64,000 nucleotides of DNA from Flavobacteriales bacterium (GTDB lineage: Bacteria > Bacteroidota > Bacteroidia > Flavobacteriales_D > Parvicellaceae): positions 186,001 through 250,000 of the forward strand of contig JACJZN010000006.1 of NCBI GenBank assembly GCA_020635565.1, written 5' to 3'. The position numbers and the translations under genes were made by a program. Under the pieces are notes generated by a model that was given only the letters and a program-made list of their open reading frames with translations, was not told the origin of the DNA and searched no databases. Shown one piece after another: positions 9,290-19,107 of the stretch (the stretch's first letter is position 1; each line of letters opens with the position of its first letter).

Positions 9290-9928
9290 ATGATAGATAT
9301 CTTATTTGCCCCTGCAAATCTCATAGTAACCACATTGTTTTTGGTGATTGTGCTGTATTGGTTAATCGTTCTTTTTGGAGCGATTGACACCGAAGCATTT
9401 GACTTCGATTTTGATGTAGACGCAGATGCTGATGTGGATGCCGATGTGGATAGCGATAGCAGTAATATTTTTGGACTGAATAAGATCCTTACTTTTTTCA
9501 ATCTGGGAAAGATCCCATTCATGGTATTCTTAACGTTTTTAATATTACCGTGGTGGTTTGGAACAGTGATCGTTAACAATCTAATGGGCTTCGAATCTTT
9601 CATTATGGGATTATTAGTAACAGGTGGGATGTTCTTTGCTGCTTTGATTGTCTCCAAGATCCTTACCCAGCCTTTTGTAAAGATCTTTGCTGCTTTGGAT
9701 AAAGAAGATGGTCACCCTGAGATCTTAGGAGCGATTGGCGAAGTAACCATTTCTGCTACCAGTTCAAAAACAGGACAGGCAGAAGTAAAAGCAGGAAATT
9801 CCTTCTTAAAGATCAACATCCGATCAAATACAGAATTAGACCTTAAACCAGGAGATAAAGTACTCGTGATCGATGAGAATAAAGGAAGTGATTTTTATCT
9901 AGTTGAAATACATTATACAATTGATTAA
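9290..9928 (+). CDS. YqiJ/YuaF-like membrane protein with OB fold (NfeD-related)
   Basis: The 212-residue product has an N-terminal transmembrane helix (about residues 8-30), a very acidic insert with DADADVDADVDSDS-like repeats (about 36-57), three further hydrophobic segments (about 75-120), then a soluble C-terminal domain (about 140-212: GAIGEVTISATSS, LKPGDKVLVIDENKG) that fits the NfeD OB fold. YqiJ/YuaF proteins are encoded beside flotillins and act with them at the membrane, as here (26 bases before the flotillin gene). The acidic repeat may bind cations or basic protein segments; that is a guess. An 84-base gap before the gene carries a TATTTTTA near -7 match. Confidence 0.83.
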   Translation: MIDILFAPANLIVTTLFLVIVLYWLIVLFGAIDTEAFDFDFDVDADADVDADVDSDSSNIFGLNKILTFFNLGKIPFMVFLTFLILPWWFGTVIVNNLMGFESFIMGLLVTGGMFFAALIVSKILTQPFVKIFAALDKEDGHPEILGAIGEVTISATSSKTGQAEVKAGNSFLKINIRSNTELDLKPGDKVLVIDENKGSDFYLVEIHYTID

Positions 9929-9953
9929 ACATAAACTAAACGAAAATTAAATT

Positions 9954-12131
9954 ATGAACACAGGAGAATTAGCCTCAAACATGACTATTATCATTGGTGT
10001 GGTTGTAGCGATCATCGTGATTGGACTACTTGTTGCCATTGCTAAATTTTATAAGAAAGCCTCTCAAGGTCAGGCCATCGTAAGAACAGGAGTGGGTGGA
10101 ACAAAGATTTCTTTTGCCGGAATGATGGTTTGGCCTGTTATCCATAAAATGGAATTCATGGATATCTCTTTGAAAACGATCGTCATCGAGCGATTAAACA
10201 CAGAAGGATTGATCTGTAGAGACAATATGAGAGCAGATATCAAAGTAGCTTTCTTCGTTCGTGTGAACCAAATGAAAGATGACGTGATCAAAGTGGCGCA
10301 GTCGGTAGGTTGTGAACGGGCGTCTAACCCTAAAGCTTTGAACGAATTGTTTGAAGCTAAATTCTCTGAAGCATTAAAAACAGTAGGTAAGAAATTTGAT
10401 TTCGTTGACCTATACAACAAAAGAGATGAATTCCGTCAGGAGATCCTGAACTTGATCGGTAAAGATCTCAACGGATATATTTTGGATGATGCTGCGATCG
10501 ATTACTTAGAGCAAACTAGAATTGCTGCGTTGAGTAGCGACAACATCTTAGATGCAGAAGGTATCAAGAAGATCACGGAATTAACTGCAGCTCAGAAGAT
10601 CCTTTCTAACAAGATCACGCGTGAAGAAGAGAAAACCATCAAGCAACAAGATGTTGAAGCAAGAGAAGCTATCTTAGAGTTAGAAAGACAACTAGCAGAG
10701 AAGGAAGAAAAGCAAAAGAGAGAGATCGCTAACATTCAATCCAGAGAGAATGCGGAGATTATTAAAGTTAACGAAGAAGAGCGTTTGAAGTCTGAAAGAG
10801 CTAGAATTGCTACAGAAGAGGAAGTAATGATCGCTGAAGAAAACAAGCAAAGACAAGTAATTGTTGCTGCTAAAAACAAAGAACGAACCCTAGCTATCCA
10901 AACCGAGCAGGTAGAGAAAGACCGTCAGTTGGAGATCAACGAACGTGAAAGAATCGTTACCCTTGCGCAGATCGAGAAAGAAAAAGCGCTGGAGGTAGAG
11001 AAAAAGAACATTCAGGAAGTAATTCGTGAGCGCGTAGCCATTGAGAAAACAGTGGTAGACGAAGAAGAAAAGATCAAGGATACGAAAGCATTCGCTGAGG
11101 CAGATCGTTCTAAAGAAGTAGCGATCAAGCAAGCGGAACAACAGGCGCAAGCGCAATTAGTACTTCAGATCAAATCAGCTGAGGCTGCTAAGCAAGCTGC
11201 TGAGCACCAAGCTAAGCGTAAGATCATTGAAGCGGAAGCTGCTCAACAAGCTGCTAACCAAGAAGCGGAGGCGATCAAGATCCTAGCGGATGCGGAAGCT
11301 ACCAGACAAGCGGCAGTTGGTCTAGCTGAGGCTAAAGTGATGACGGCTAAAGCAGATGCAAGAGAGAAACAAGGTGAAGCGGAAGCTAACGTTATCGAAG
11401 CGCAGGCTATTGCTAAAGCAAAAGGAATTGAGGTAGAAAGTGCTGCCCAAGCTGAAGCAGACAGCAAATTAGGATTGGCGAAAGCGAAAGTTGAATTGGA
11501 AAAAGGAAAATCTGAAGCAGAAGTGATCAACATCAAAGCGGCTGCTATCAAAGAGGAAGGTTTTGCTCAGGCAAATGTGATGAAAGAAAAACTGAACGCA
11601 GAAGCAGAAGGAATCCGAAATAAAGCTGAAGCCATGAAACAACTGGATGGTGTTGGTCAGGAACACGAAGAGTTCAAGTTGAGATTGAACAAAGAAAGAG
11701 ACGTGGAATTGGCTCACATCAATATCCAGAAAGAAATCGCTGCTGCGCAGGCTAGCGTACTGGCACAAGCGCTTCAAACTGCTAAGATCGATATCGTGGG
11801 TGGTGAACAGGTATTTTTCGATAAGATCGTTAATGCTGTTTCCAATGCTAAGATGATCGACCAATACACGAAGAAAAGTGAGGTGATCGGTACGGTATCC
11901 AATCAGATCCTTGATGGAAAACAAGACGTACTTGATAAAGTAAAATCTTTACTATCCACTTCAAATATCAAGTCAGACGATATTAAGAACTTATCTATTT
12001 CAGCTTTATTGATGAAGTTGATCCAGAAATCGAAGTCTGATGAGGATAAAAGCTTCTTGCAGGAATTACTAGGACTTGCTCAAAAGTTCGGATTTGATCA
12101 AAACTCAGCTGGTTCTCTTGGGATAGAATAA
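9954..12131 (+). CDS. Flotillin family protein (YqiK-like)
   Basis: The 725-residue protein has one N-terminal membrane helix (about residues 9-30), an SPFH/Band-7 domain (about 35-215: GQAIVRTGVGGTKISFAG, LNTEGLICRDNMRADIKVAFF), and a very long Ala/Glu/Gln/Lys-rich coiled coil (about 215-590) with the EA repeats typical of flotillins, then a C-terminal oligomerisation region. It is longer than B. subtilis FloT (about 500) and closer to E. coli YqiK. Flotillins scaffold ordered membrane domains. The gene lies between the YqiJ-like and ATPase genes and is clearly co-transcribed with them. Alanine-rich repeats also produce antisense open frames, which I ignore. Confidence 0.92.
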   Translation: MNTGELASNMTIIIGVVVAIIVIGLLVAIAKFYKKASQGQAIVRTGVGGTKISFAGMMVWPVIHKMEFMDISLKTIVIERLNTEGLICRDNMRADIKVAFFVRVNQMKDDVIKVAQSVGCERASNPKALNELFEAKFSEALKTVGKKFDFVDLYNKRDEFRQEILNLIGKDLNGYILDDAAIDYLEQTRIAALSSDNILDAEGIKKITELTAAQKILSNKITREEEKTIKQQDVEAREAILELERQLAEKEEKQKREIANIQSRENAEIIKVNEEERLKSERARIATEEEVMIAEENKQRQVIVAAKNKERTLAIQTEQVEKDRQLEINERERIVTLAQIEKEKALEVEKKNIQEVIRERVAIEKTVVDEEEKIKDTKAFAEADRSKEVAIKQAEQQAQAQLVLQIKSAEAAKQAAEHQAKRKIIEAEAAQQAANQEAEAIKILADAEATRQAAVGLAEAKVMTAKADAREKQGEAEANVIEAQAIAKAKGIEVESAAQAEADSKLGLAKAKVELEKGKSEAEVINIKAAAIKEEGFAQANVMKEKLNAEAEGIRNKAEAMKQLDGVGQEHEEFKLRLNKERDVELAHINIQKEIAAAQASVLAQALQTAKIDIVGGEQVFFDKIVNAVSNAKMIDQYTKKSEVIGTVSNQILDGKQDVLDKVKSLLSTSNIKSDDIKNLSISALLMKLIQKSKSDEDKSFLQELLGLAQKFGFDQNSAGSLGIE

Positions 12132-12183
12132 TCTTCACATCCAGAACTATCCACTAGATTTTTGACTCAAAAACACAAGCTTA

Positions 12184-15100
12184 ATGAGTGAATTAGAAAA
12201 TAATAACCAAGAGGAAAATACTGCCCTGGAGCAAGGCACATATGAGATCATCAAGGAGCGGCTGGAGAAACAGGGCAATATTCTCCAGGAGAAACTGAAC
12301 CAACTGAACGAAAGTAGGAAGGCAGTGTTCGGTACCATCCAGACCCAATTGATCGGAAATGAGAGGATCGGTACGGACAACAACTGTGAAGCCCGCGACA
12401 TGATTCCGATCGGTTCTAACTTCCTATTTGGTTATAACGTACATATCGGACTTAAAACCGAAACGAAACTCAGCGATGTATTTGGTTATTACTCTTATGC
12501 CAATGGTTCCTTCAAACAAGAATCTTTGAGCATCATTGCTAATGACGAGTTCGAAAGTGAATTTCAGAACCTTTACAAATACTACAAGTCGACCGTTTTC
12601 ACCAAGTTTGTTCAGATCGGTCCATTTATCTACTTCATTTTCCAGATCGGAAAATCGGTAGAGGACATCAAAGCTTTTAAATGGCAGATTACGAACGACA
12701 ACCGATTGGAATATGCCGGTGGCAGAAGCGAACATGAGGCTAAGTTTCCAGAACAACATGAGTTTACCTGGAAAAGAGCTACAGCAGACAATCACCGAAG
12801 AGGCGCTCACCCACACGTTTCTATTGAAGACCTTTGTTTTGTAGAGACTATTGGTGGAGATTTAACCATTAAGGTAGAAGATAATACGGAAACGGGCAGA
12901 GGAATTTATGCCGAACCAGTAGATTACGCCAATCAGACTTTAGATGATGCAGAGATACTGTATGCAATCGTTGGTGAGCTGGTGATCCTGAAGATCCTAC
13001 CCTATCAGGAAAAGAAATACCGTTACTTCATTTGCAACACTAAATTGCAGGAAGCCATTCGAATAGATTCGCTGGAGAATGCCTGTGTCTTGTTACCGGA
13101 CGACCATGGGGTGATCTTCCCAAAAGGATATTATCTACATTCCGGTGAGCATAAACTGTTCGACATCAGCATGGAAGGAATGTTCTTCGAAAAGAAGGTC
13201 GCTTCTCCCAATGGTGAGGACTTCCTTTACGTCTTTTACAATCAAGTGCACGGCACTTACGTGTTGTTGAGATATAACCTTATCGAGCAGTCGCTGGCTC
13301 AACCCATCGTTTGTAATGGGCTGTCCATCTTTGAGAACGGAGAAATGTGCATTTTCAAAGCAGACAGTGAGCCGAAAAAACATCATGCGATCCAGATCTG
13401 GCAAACGCCATTTTATGGTTACAATTACGAAGTAAAGACAGAGAACAATAGCTATCTGCACAAAGTGGGCAACAAGGAGATCGTACGCTTGATGGCGAAT
13501 TGCAATGAGGTCTTCAAACTGGTAAAAAGAAAGGAGACCTACCCTAGCCTGTATATTGATATTGTAAGATTCTCTACGGACATTTTAGATACCTACCATT
13601 GGATCAATCACGATGAAGCTTTTCACATTGACGATCCATTGAAGGAGATCAAATCTTCTGCATCTACGGCTATTGATGAGTTTGAAAAAGTAGTAGAGCT
13701 CAAGAAAAGTACGGTGACTAAAACGCATGAGGTAGAAGCCGAATTTGATACGGTGCAACGATCCATTCGCTCCAGAAATTTCGATCTGATCGATCATTTC
13801 GTGCATGCATTGGCCGACTTAAGAAAATTAAGAGGAAACATCATCTCATTAAAAGATCTGCGCTACATCAACCTTACTGTAGTCGATGAGATGGAGAAGA
13901 AAGTGGTCGACTTTCAGAACGATATTTCACAGAAGTGCGTGAAGTTCCTTCTGACCGAAAAAGCGCTCATTCCATTCGAGAACAAAGAAGATGAATTAGC
14001 CAAAAAGATCACACAGATCAAAAAGGTGGTAGAGGCTGACCAGATCGATGAAGAGATCAAAACGGTATCTACAGAACTCGATCTATTAATACAGGTAGTC
14101 AGCAACCTCGACATCAATGATGCTACGGAGACGACCAAGATCATAGACAACATTACAGATATCTATGGTAGGATCAACCTCTTGGCGACTGATCTGAAGA
14201 AAGAGCGAAAGAACCTCTTCTCGAAAGAAGCAAAAGCAGAATTCGGTTCGCAGTTGAAACTGATCAACCAAAGTTCTACGAATTACCTGAACCTCTCTGA
14301 AACACCTGAAAAGTGTGAAGAGTACCTCAACAAACTGATGATCCAGTTTGAAGAACTGGAAGGTAAATACGTAGATTTCCCAGAGTTTGGGCTTCCTCTA
14401 GCGGAAGCCAGAGAGGAAGTTTACAATGCTTTCGAATCTAAAAAGATCACCCTGTTGGAATTCAGAAACAATAAAGCCAATGCGCTTCACGGTTCTGCTG
14501 ACAGGATCATCAACGGGATCAAGAATCGTTTGCAAGGGTTTGAATCAGTTTCGGACATCAATGGATACTATGCCTCAGACATTCTAGTTCAGAAAGTCCG
14601 TAAGATCGTGGAGCAATTGAGAGAATTGGGGGATGTGGTGAAAGCAGACGAGATCCAGAGTCAGTTGAAGTCTGCTAAGGAAGATGCATTCAGACAATTG
14701 AGAGACCGTAAGGAACTCTTTGTGGCGGGTGACGATACGATCAAATTTGGTAACCATCATTTCTCAGTCAACAAGAACAAACTGGATGTGACCATTGTGG
14801 CAAAGAACGACCAGATGTGCTATCACATGACGGGTACGAACTTCTTCAGTGCCATCAAGGATGAGAAATTCGAATCGTTCAAAGACCTTTGGAAACAACA
14901 CCTCATCTCTGAGAACAATGACGTTTACAGAGCAGAATACTTAGCTTATCAGTTGTACGAGAAACTTTTCCTGAGAAAAGAAAAACTGGTCTATGATGAT
15001 GTACAGGCAAATTTGAGCATCTATATCAGTTCAAACGAACAGGAGAAATTGGCTTTGATCTATAAGTTCATGGCCTCTAAATATGACGAAGGATACACCA

Positions 15101-17133
15101 GAGGATTACACGACCATGATGCCATGCTGATCTTGGATGAATTGATCCATATTTCTAGTAACGCCAGTACTTTGACCTTTGATCCAAGAACCAGAGCCAT
15201 AGCCCGCTTTTTCTGGTCTTCGATGTTGACCAATGAGGAAAGAAGTTACTACATCAAAAAACTAAAAGGAGCTGGGATGATCGCTCAAGCATTCCAAAAT
15301 GTGAATGTGTTTGATGCCTTTGTGATCGAATTGCAAAAGTTGATCGAACAGAAATTGGTAGATACCATTATTGCGCAAAATGAAAACGCGCGCGAGATGG
15401 CGAATTACCTGCTGAAAGAATTGAGTGCGCACGACACGTTTGCAAGAAGCAAAGCATCTGCAGACCTTGAAAAGTCGTTCGTAGCCTACATTAAGAAGAA
15501 CGATCTAAATAGTGCGTTCCAGAACATCAAGAAGGAATTTGATACACTGGATGATCAATTCCTGATGAAAAAGTCTTGGATCGATGCTTACATCCGTGAT
15601 GCTGGCTTAGAAGAATTTGCTCCTTTTGTGGAAGAATACGCTATTGCAGATTGCATTGGTACAAAACTGAACGAACGAATCATTGATGTAAAACTCGATC
15701 TGAACTGTCAGTTAAAAGGAGAACACCGCATCATTGAGGATGGGAAATACCACATCAACTTTATTGAGTTCATCAATAAACTAAGTGCGTTCAGCAATGA
15801 CACCGTAGTTCGCTTCAAAGCCTTTCAGGACTATAAACATGCACTGATCGAGCAATTCAGAAAGTCGGAGAAACTTTCGGAGTTCGAACCTAAGGTGATG
15901 AACTCGTTCGTAAGAAATGAATTGATCGATAAAGTGTACTTACCATTGATCGGTAACAACCTCGCCAAGCAGATGGGTACCGCTGGAGAAGACAAACGTA
16001 TTGACCTCATGGGACTATTACTCTTGATCTCCCCTCCGGGTTATGGTAAAACTACGTTGATGGAGTATATCTCCAATCGATTGGGATTGATTTTCATGAA
16101 GATCAACGGTCCTACCATCGGACATGAGGTTACTTCTGTAGATCCTGCTTCTGCCAATAACTCAGCTACGAGAGAGGAATTAGAAAAGCTCAACCTTTCA
16201 TTCGAGATGGGTGACAACGTGATGATCTATCTTGATGATATTCAGCACTGTAACCCTGAGTTCCTACAGAAATTCATTTCTCTTTGTGATGCGCAAAGAA
16301 AGATCGAAGGGGTGTACAAAGGACAGAGCAAGACTTACGATTTCAAAGGGAAACGTGTAGTGATCGTTATGGCGGGTAACCCTTATACCGAGAGTGGTTC
16401 TAAGTTCAAGATCCCGGATATGCTAGCCAACCGTGCCGATATTTACAACTTAGGAGATATCATTGGTGGACAAGACGACAGCTTCCAAAACAGTTACATA
16501 GAGAACTGTATCACTTCTAATGCGATCTTAACGCAATTGGCAACGAAGTCTACCAAAGACGTACAAAGCTTGATTGGCGTAGCTAAAACAGGTGATCAGT
16601 CGGGATTGACATTAGAAGCTAACCATTCACCACAGGAACTTTCAGACTATGTGGAGTTACTGAAGAAAGTGGTCTTTGTAAGAGATGTAGTTTTCAAGGT
16701 GAACATGGCGTATATTGAATCCGCTTCACAGAACGACAAGAACCGTGTAGAACCGAAGTTCCAGTTGCAGGGATCTTATCGTGACATGAATAAGATCGTA
16801 GAGAAGCTGGTGCCGATCATGAATCAGGAAGAGCTGGAGACGATCATTCTGAGCCACTACAAGAGCGAATCTCAAACACTTACATCAGGAGCAGAGTCCA
16901 ATCTATTGAAGTTCAAGAGCATGATGGAATGGCTCACAGAAGCAGAAGTAGAAAGAAGAGAACAGATCCTAGAGCAGTTTGCCTTAGAACAAAAGATCAA
17001 AGGATTAGGAGAAGACAATACTGGTGCACAGATCGCCATTCATTTGGAAGAACTCGTTACGCGCATTCAGTCGATTGAGAATGTATTTAGAGGTAAACCA
17101 GAGATTTTGGATACTCCTAGAGAGGAGGAATAG
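12184..17133 (+). CDS. Giant AAA ATPase annotated elsewhere as 'DNA repair ATPase' (DUF3686 type)
   Basis: The 1649-residue protein starts with a coiled coil (about 10-45) followed by a beta-rich domain of several hundred residues that I match to DUF3686 from memory (for example CEARDMIPIGSNFLFGYNVHIGLK). A long helical middle (about 480-1240) follows, then an AAA domain with Walker A SPPGYGKTTL near residue 1282 and Walker B MIYLDDIQHC near 1345, plus a sensor-like VVIVMAGNP. It has no signal peptide or membrane helix. 'DNA repair' is a legacy name without support here; position at the end of the PspA-YqiJ-flotillin operon suggests it works on the membrane complex, much as Vps4-type AAA proteins remodel ESCRT-III. 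That role is inference. Confidence 0.82.
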   Translation: MSELENNNQEENTALEQGTYEIIKERLEKQGNILQEKLNQLNESRKAVFGTIQTQLIGNERIGTDNNCEARDMIPIGSNFLFGYNVHIGLKTETKLSDVFGYYSYANGSFKQESLSIIANDEFESEFQNLYKYYKSTVFTKFVQIGPFIYFIFQIGKSVEDIKAFKWQITNDNRLEYAGGRSEHEAKFPEQHEFTWKRATADNHRRGAHPHVSIEDLCFVETIGGDLTIKVEDNTETGRGIYAEPVDYANQTLDDAEILYAIVGELVILKILPYQEKKYRYFICNTKLQEAIRIDSLENACVLLPDDHGVIFPKGYYLHSGEHKLFDISMEGMFFEKKVASPNGEDFLYVFYNQVHGTYVLLRYNLIEQSLAQPIVCNGLSIFENGEMCIFKADSEPKKHHAIQIWQTPFYGYNYEVKTENNSYLHKVGNKEIVRLMANCNEVFKLVKRKETYPSLYIDIVRFSTDILDTYHWINHDEAFHIDDPLKEIKSSASTAIDEFEKVVELKKSTVTKTHEVEAEFDTVQRSIRSRNFDLIDHFVHALADLRKLRGNIISLKDLRYINLTVVDEMEKKVVDFQNDISQKCVKFLLTEKALIPFENKEDELAKKITQIKKVVEADQIDEEIKTVSTELDLLIQVVSNLDINDATETTKIIDNITDIYGRINLLATDLKKERKNLFSKEAKAEFGSQLKLINQSSTNYLNLSETPEKCEEYLNKLMIQFEELEGKYVDFPEFGLPLAEAREEVYNAFESKKITLLEFRNNKANALHGSADRIINGIKNRLQGFESVSDINGYYASDILVQKVRKIVEQLRELGDVVKADEIQSQLKSAKEDAFRQLRDRKELFVAGDDTIKFGNHHFSVNKNKLDVTIVAKNDQMCYHMTGTNFFSAIKDEKFESFKDLWKQHLISENNDVYRAEYLAYQLYEKLFLRKEKLVYDDVQANLSIYISSNEQEKLALIYKFMASKYDEGYTRGLHDHDAMLILDELIHISSNASTLTFDPRTRAIARFFWSSMLTNEERSYYIKKLKGAGMIAQAFQNVNVFDAFVIELQKLIEQKLVDTIIAQNENAREMANYLLKELSAHDTFARSKASADLEKSFVAYIKKNDLNSAFQNIKKEFDTLDDQFLMKKSWIDAYIRDAGLEEFAPFVEEYAIADCIGTKLNERIIDVKLDLNCQLKGEHRIIEDGKYHINFIEFINKLSAFSNDTVVRFKAFQDYKHALIEQFRKSEKLSEFEPKVMNSFVRNELIDKVYLPLIGNNLAKQMGTAGEDKRIDLMGLLLLISPPGYGKTTLMEYISNRLGLIFMKINGPTIGHEVTSVDPASANNSATREELEKLNLSFEMGDNVMIYLDDIQHCNPEFLQKFISLCDAQRKIEGVYKGQSKTYDFKGKRVVIVMAGNPYTESGSKFKIPDMLANRADIYNLGDIIGGQDDSFQNSYIENCITSNAILTQLATKSTKDVQSLIGVAKTGDQSGLTLEANHSPQELSDYVELLKKVVFVRDVVFKVNMAYIESASQNDKNRVEPKFQLQGSYRDMNKIVEKLVPIMNQEELETIILSHYKSESQTLTSGAESNLLKFKSMMEWLTEAEVERREQILEQFALEQKIKGLGEDNTGAQIAIHLEELVTRIQSIENVFRGKPEILDTPREEE

Positions 17134-17174
17134 TTTTTTAACCGTTGTTGGGTGAATTAGATGCATTGAACTAT

Positions 17175-17272
17175 CCTCCCCCTTTATCCCCCTCCAAAGG
17201 GGGAATCCTTCTAATTTACTTCTATAGCTAAAATCAACTCCCCCTTTGGAGGGGGCTGGGGGGAGGATTACG
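17175..17272 (+). repeat. BIME-like pair of inverted G/C-rich palindromes, upstream of the DUF559 gene
   Basis: Two palindromic units face each other: CCTCCCCC...CCCCCTCCAAAGGGGG and, after an A/T-rich spacer containing CTAATTTACTT, CTCCCCCTTTGGAGGGGG followed by CTGGGGGGAGGATTACG. The right half closely matches copies at 17746-17780, 39166-39196 and 56009-56039. Confidence 0.85.
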
Positions 17273-17293
17273 AAATTTCCCTATATTTACTCA

Positions 17294-17677
17294 ATGCCCC
17301 TAAAAAATCATCACTACAATTCTAACTTAAAAGACCTGGCTTCAGATCTTAGGAACAATTCTGTATCTAAGGCTGAAATGCTCATTTGGAAAGCAGCTTT
17401 GAGTAGAAAACAACTAGGGTTCGGTTTCAAAAGGCAAAGACCTATTCGGAACTACATTGTTGACTTCTTTTGTAAAGAACTTGATCTCATCATAGAGATC
17501 GATGGAAACTCTCATCATTCTAAAGGAAAAGAAGACCATCTCAGACAATCAGAACTAGAATCATTAGGTTATACCGTAGTGCGATTTGAAGAAGGAATTG
17601 TTCTCAATCAATTCGAAAGAGTATATGAAGATTTGGTTCATATTATTGATAGTTTGAAGGAGCAAAAGGGATATTAA
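17294..17677 (+). CDS. DUF559 (Vsr-like fold) endonuclease
   Basis: From the ATG at 17294 the protein is 127 residues (MPLKNHHYNSNLKDLAS...); an upstream in-frame ATG lies inside the repeat and is unlikely. The core is the DUF559 pattern: SKAEMLIWKAALSRKQLGFGF, KRQRPIRNYIVDFFCKEL, DLIIEIDGNSHH, SLGYTVVRF. The D of YIVDFFC, the E of IIEIDG and the following residues form the PD-(D/E)xK/Vsr-like catalytic centre. Full length for the family. Such genes were once thought to be very-short-patch repair-like; the function is unknown. It is boxed between two copies of the same palindromic repeat, so it may travel with, or act on, that repeat (inference). A TATATTTA near-match to the -7 box lies at 17282-17289. 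Confidence 0.88.
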   Translation: MPLKNHHYNSNLKDLASDLRNNSVSKAEMLIWKAALSRKQLGFGFKRQRPIRNYIVDFFCKELDLIIEIDGNSHHSKGKEDHLRQSELESLGYTVVRFEEGIVLNQFERVYEDLVHIIDSLKEQKGY

Positions 17678-17690
17678 GTTACGTCAGCAT

Positions 17691-17780
17691 TCCTCCCCCT
17701 GTGGAGGGAAAATACTTCTAATATACTTTGGATGGCATCAATAACTCCCCCTTTGGAGGGGGACAGCGGGGAGGATTACG
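17691..17780 (+). repeat. BIME-like repeat pair downstream of the DUF559 gene
   Basis: The pair has the same plan and order as the copy upstream of the gene: CCTCCCCC..., a spacer with CTTCTAATATACTTT, then CTCCCCCTTTGGAGGGGG and a terminal GAGGATTACG shared with the upstream copy. The nuclease gene is therefore flanked by direct copies of the unit. Confidence 0.82.
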
Positions 17781-17794
17781 CGAATATTATCCAA

Positions 17795-19081
17795 TCACTT
17801 CCCAAAATAACTCTTTTGCAAAAACGCATGATTCTCCCGCTCAATCTCTTCTCTATGATCTGGATGAGCGATCTCTAAAAGTGCTTTTGCACGTTGCTCA
17901 ATAGTTTTCCCATAAAGATTCGCTACCCCATATTCAGTGATCACATAATGCACATGCGCTCTAGTGGTTACGATGCCTGCACCTTGTTTTAGGAAAGGTA
18001 CGATTCGGCTAACTCCTTTGTTAGTAGTAGAAGGCAGCGCAATGATCGCTTTTCCACCCTCACTTAAAGAAGCTCCGCGAATAAAGTCCATCTGACCACC
18101 TACACCAGAGTACATCTTACCACCAATGGAGTCGGCACACACCTGCCCAGTTAGATCGATCTCTATGGCCGAATTGATCGCTACCATTTTCTGATTTTGA
18201 CTGATCCTGCGCACATCGTTCACAATATCAGAGGAACTCATTTCTATGAATGGATTGTCATCTACATACTCATACAAGCGTTTACTTCCCATTAGAAAGG
18301 TAGCCAACGCACGTCCGGGATTGAGCGCTGTGGTGTTACAGTTGATTATATCTTTTAGGATCAGGTCGATCACCCCGTCTGAGAACATTTCTGAGTGAAT
18401 ACCTAGGTTCTTATGATTAAATAATTTAGAAAGCACCGCATTCGGAATATTTCCGATTCCCATCTGCAAGACACTTCCATCTTCTATCAGTCCGGCTACG
18501 TGCTCCCCTATTCTATTTTCGATCTCAGAAGGATCACCTAGGATCACTTCCGGTAGTTCCTCTTCATGCTCGATGAAGGTATCCAATTCAGAGATGTGAA
18601 TGATCCCGTCTCCGTGCACCCGAGGCATTTTAGGATTGATCTGCGCTACTACGTGCTTTGCGTTAGCAATAGCAGCTAAAGTAGCCTCCACAGAAACACC
18701 TAACGAACAGTAACCATGCTTGTCAGGTGGTGAAACCTGAATGAAAGCGACATCCAAAGGCAGAATATTCCGCTGAAACAACAAAGGCAACTCACTTAAA
18801 AACACCGGTGTATATGATCCATTTCCAGCCGCCAGTGTGTGGCGCACGTTCCTACCAATAAAGAAAGAATTGACATGAAAACTATCGATGTATTCCGGAT
18901 TAGCATAGGGTGCCTCTCCCTCTACGTGAAGGTGACAAACCTCTACGTTACGCAATTCATCATGCCTAGCTGCCAACGCACGCATCAGCGCTTGAGGTGC
19001 AGCAGCAGCAGCGTGAATATAAACGCGGTCGTTGTTCTTGACGATCTTTACTGCCTCTTCAGCCGAAACGGAACTGTACAT
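17795..19081 (-). CDS. Acetyl-CoA hydrolase/transferase family protein (4-hydroxybutyrate CoA-transferase-like)
   Basis: The 428-residue protein has the family order: N-terminal VSAEEAVKIVKNNDRVYIHAAAAAP, RNVEVCHLHVEGEAPY, AFIQVSPPDKHGYCSLGVS, LQMGIGNIPNAVLSKL, GIHSEMFSDGVIDL with the catalytic glutamate (about residue 226), and GGKAIIALPSTTNKGVSRIVP. Length fits the 4-hydroxybutyrate/succinyl/acetate CoA-transferase subgroup. It moves CoA between acetyl-CoA and a short carboxylate, in the cytosol; the exact acceptor cannot be read from sequence. Single-gene unit; the stop lies 14 bases from the palindromic repeat at 17691-17780. Confidence 0.9.
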   Translation of the reverse strand: MYSSVSAEEAVKIVKNNDRVYIHAAAAAPQALMRALAARHDELRNVEVCHLHVEGEAPYANPEYIDSFHVNSFFIGRNVRHTLAAGNGSYTPVFLSELPLLFQRNILPLDVAFIQVSPPDKHGYCSLGVSVEATLAAIANAKHVVAQINPKMPRVHGDGIIHISELDTFIEHEEELPEVILGDPSEIENRIGEHVAGLIEDGSVLQMGIGNIPNAVLSKLFNHKNLGIHSEMFSDGVIDLILKDIINCNTTALNPGRALATFLMGSKRLYEYVDDNPFIEMSSSDIVNDVRRISQNQKMVAINSAIEIDLTGQVCADSIGGKMYSGVGGQMDFIRGASLSEGGKAIIALPSTTNKGVSRIVPFLKQGAGIVTTRAHVHYVITEYGVANLYGKTIEQRAKALLEIAHPDHREEIERENHAFLQKSYFGK

Positions 19082-19107
19082 CTCAATAATCTTTAATTCT
19101 AATTCAA

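Noticed and set aside
11243..11551. Long minus-strand frame opposite the flotillin gene
   Set aside because: It is the mirror of an Ala/Glu-rich coiled coil whose codon bias keeps the opposite frame open; no start region or motif.
17246..17293. Upstream start for the DUF559 gene (MEGAGGRIT...)
   Set aside because: The added residues are a translation of the palindromic repeat; the ATG at 17294 begins the protein-like sequence.
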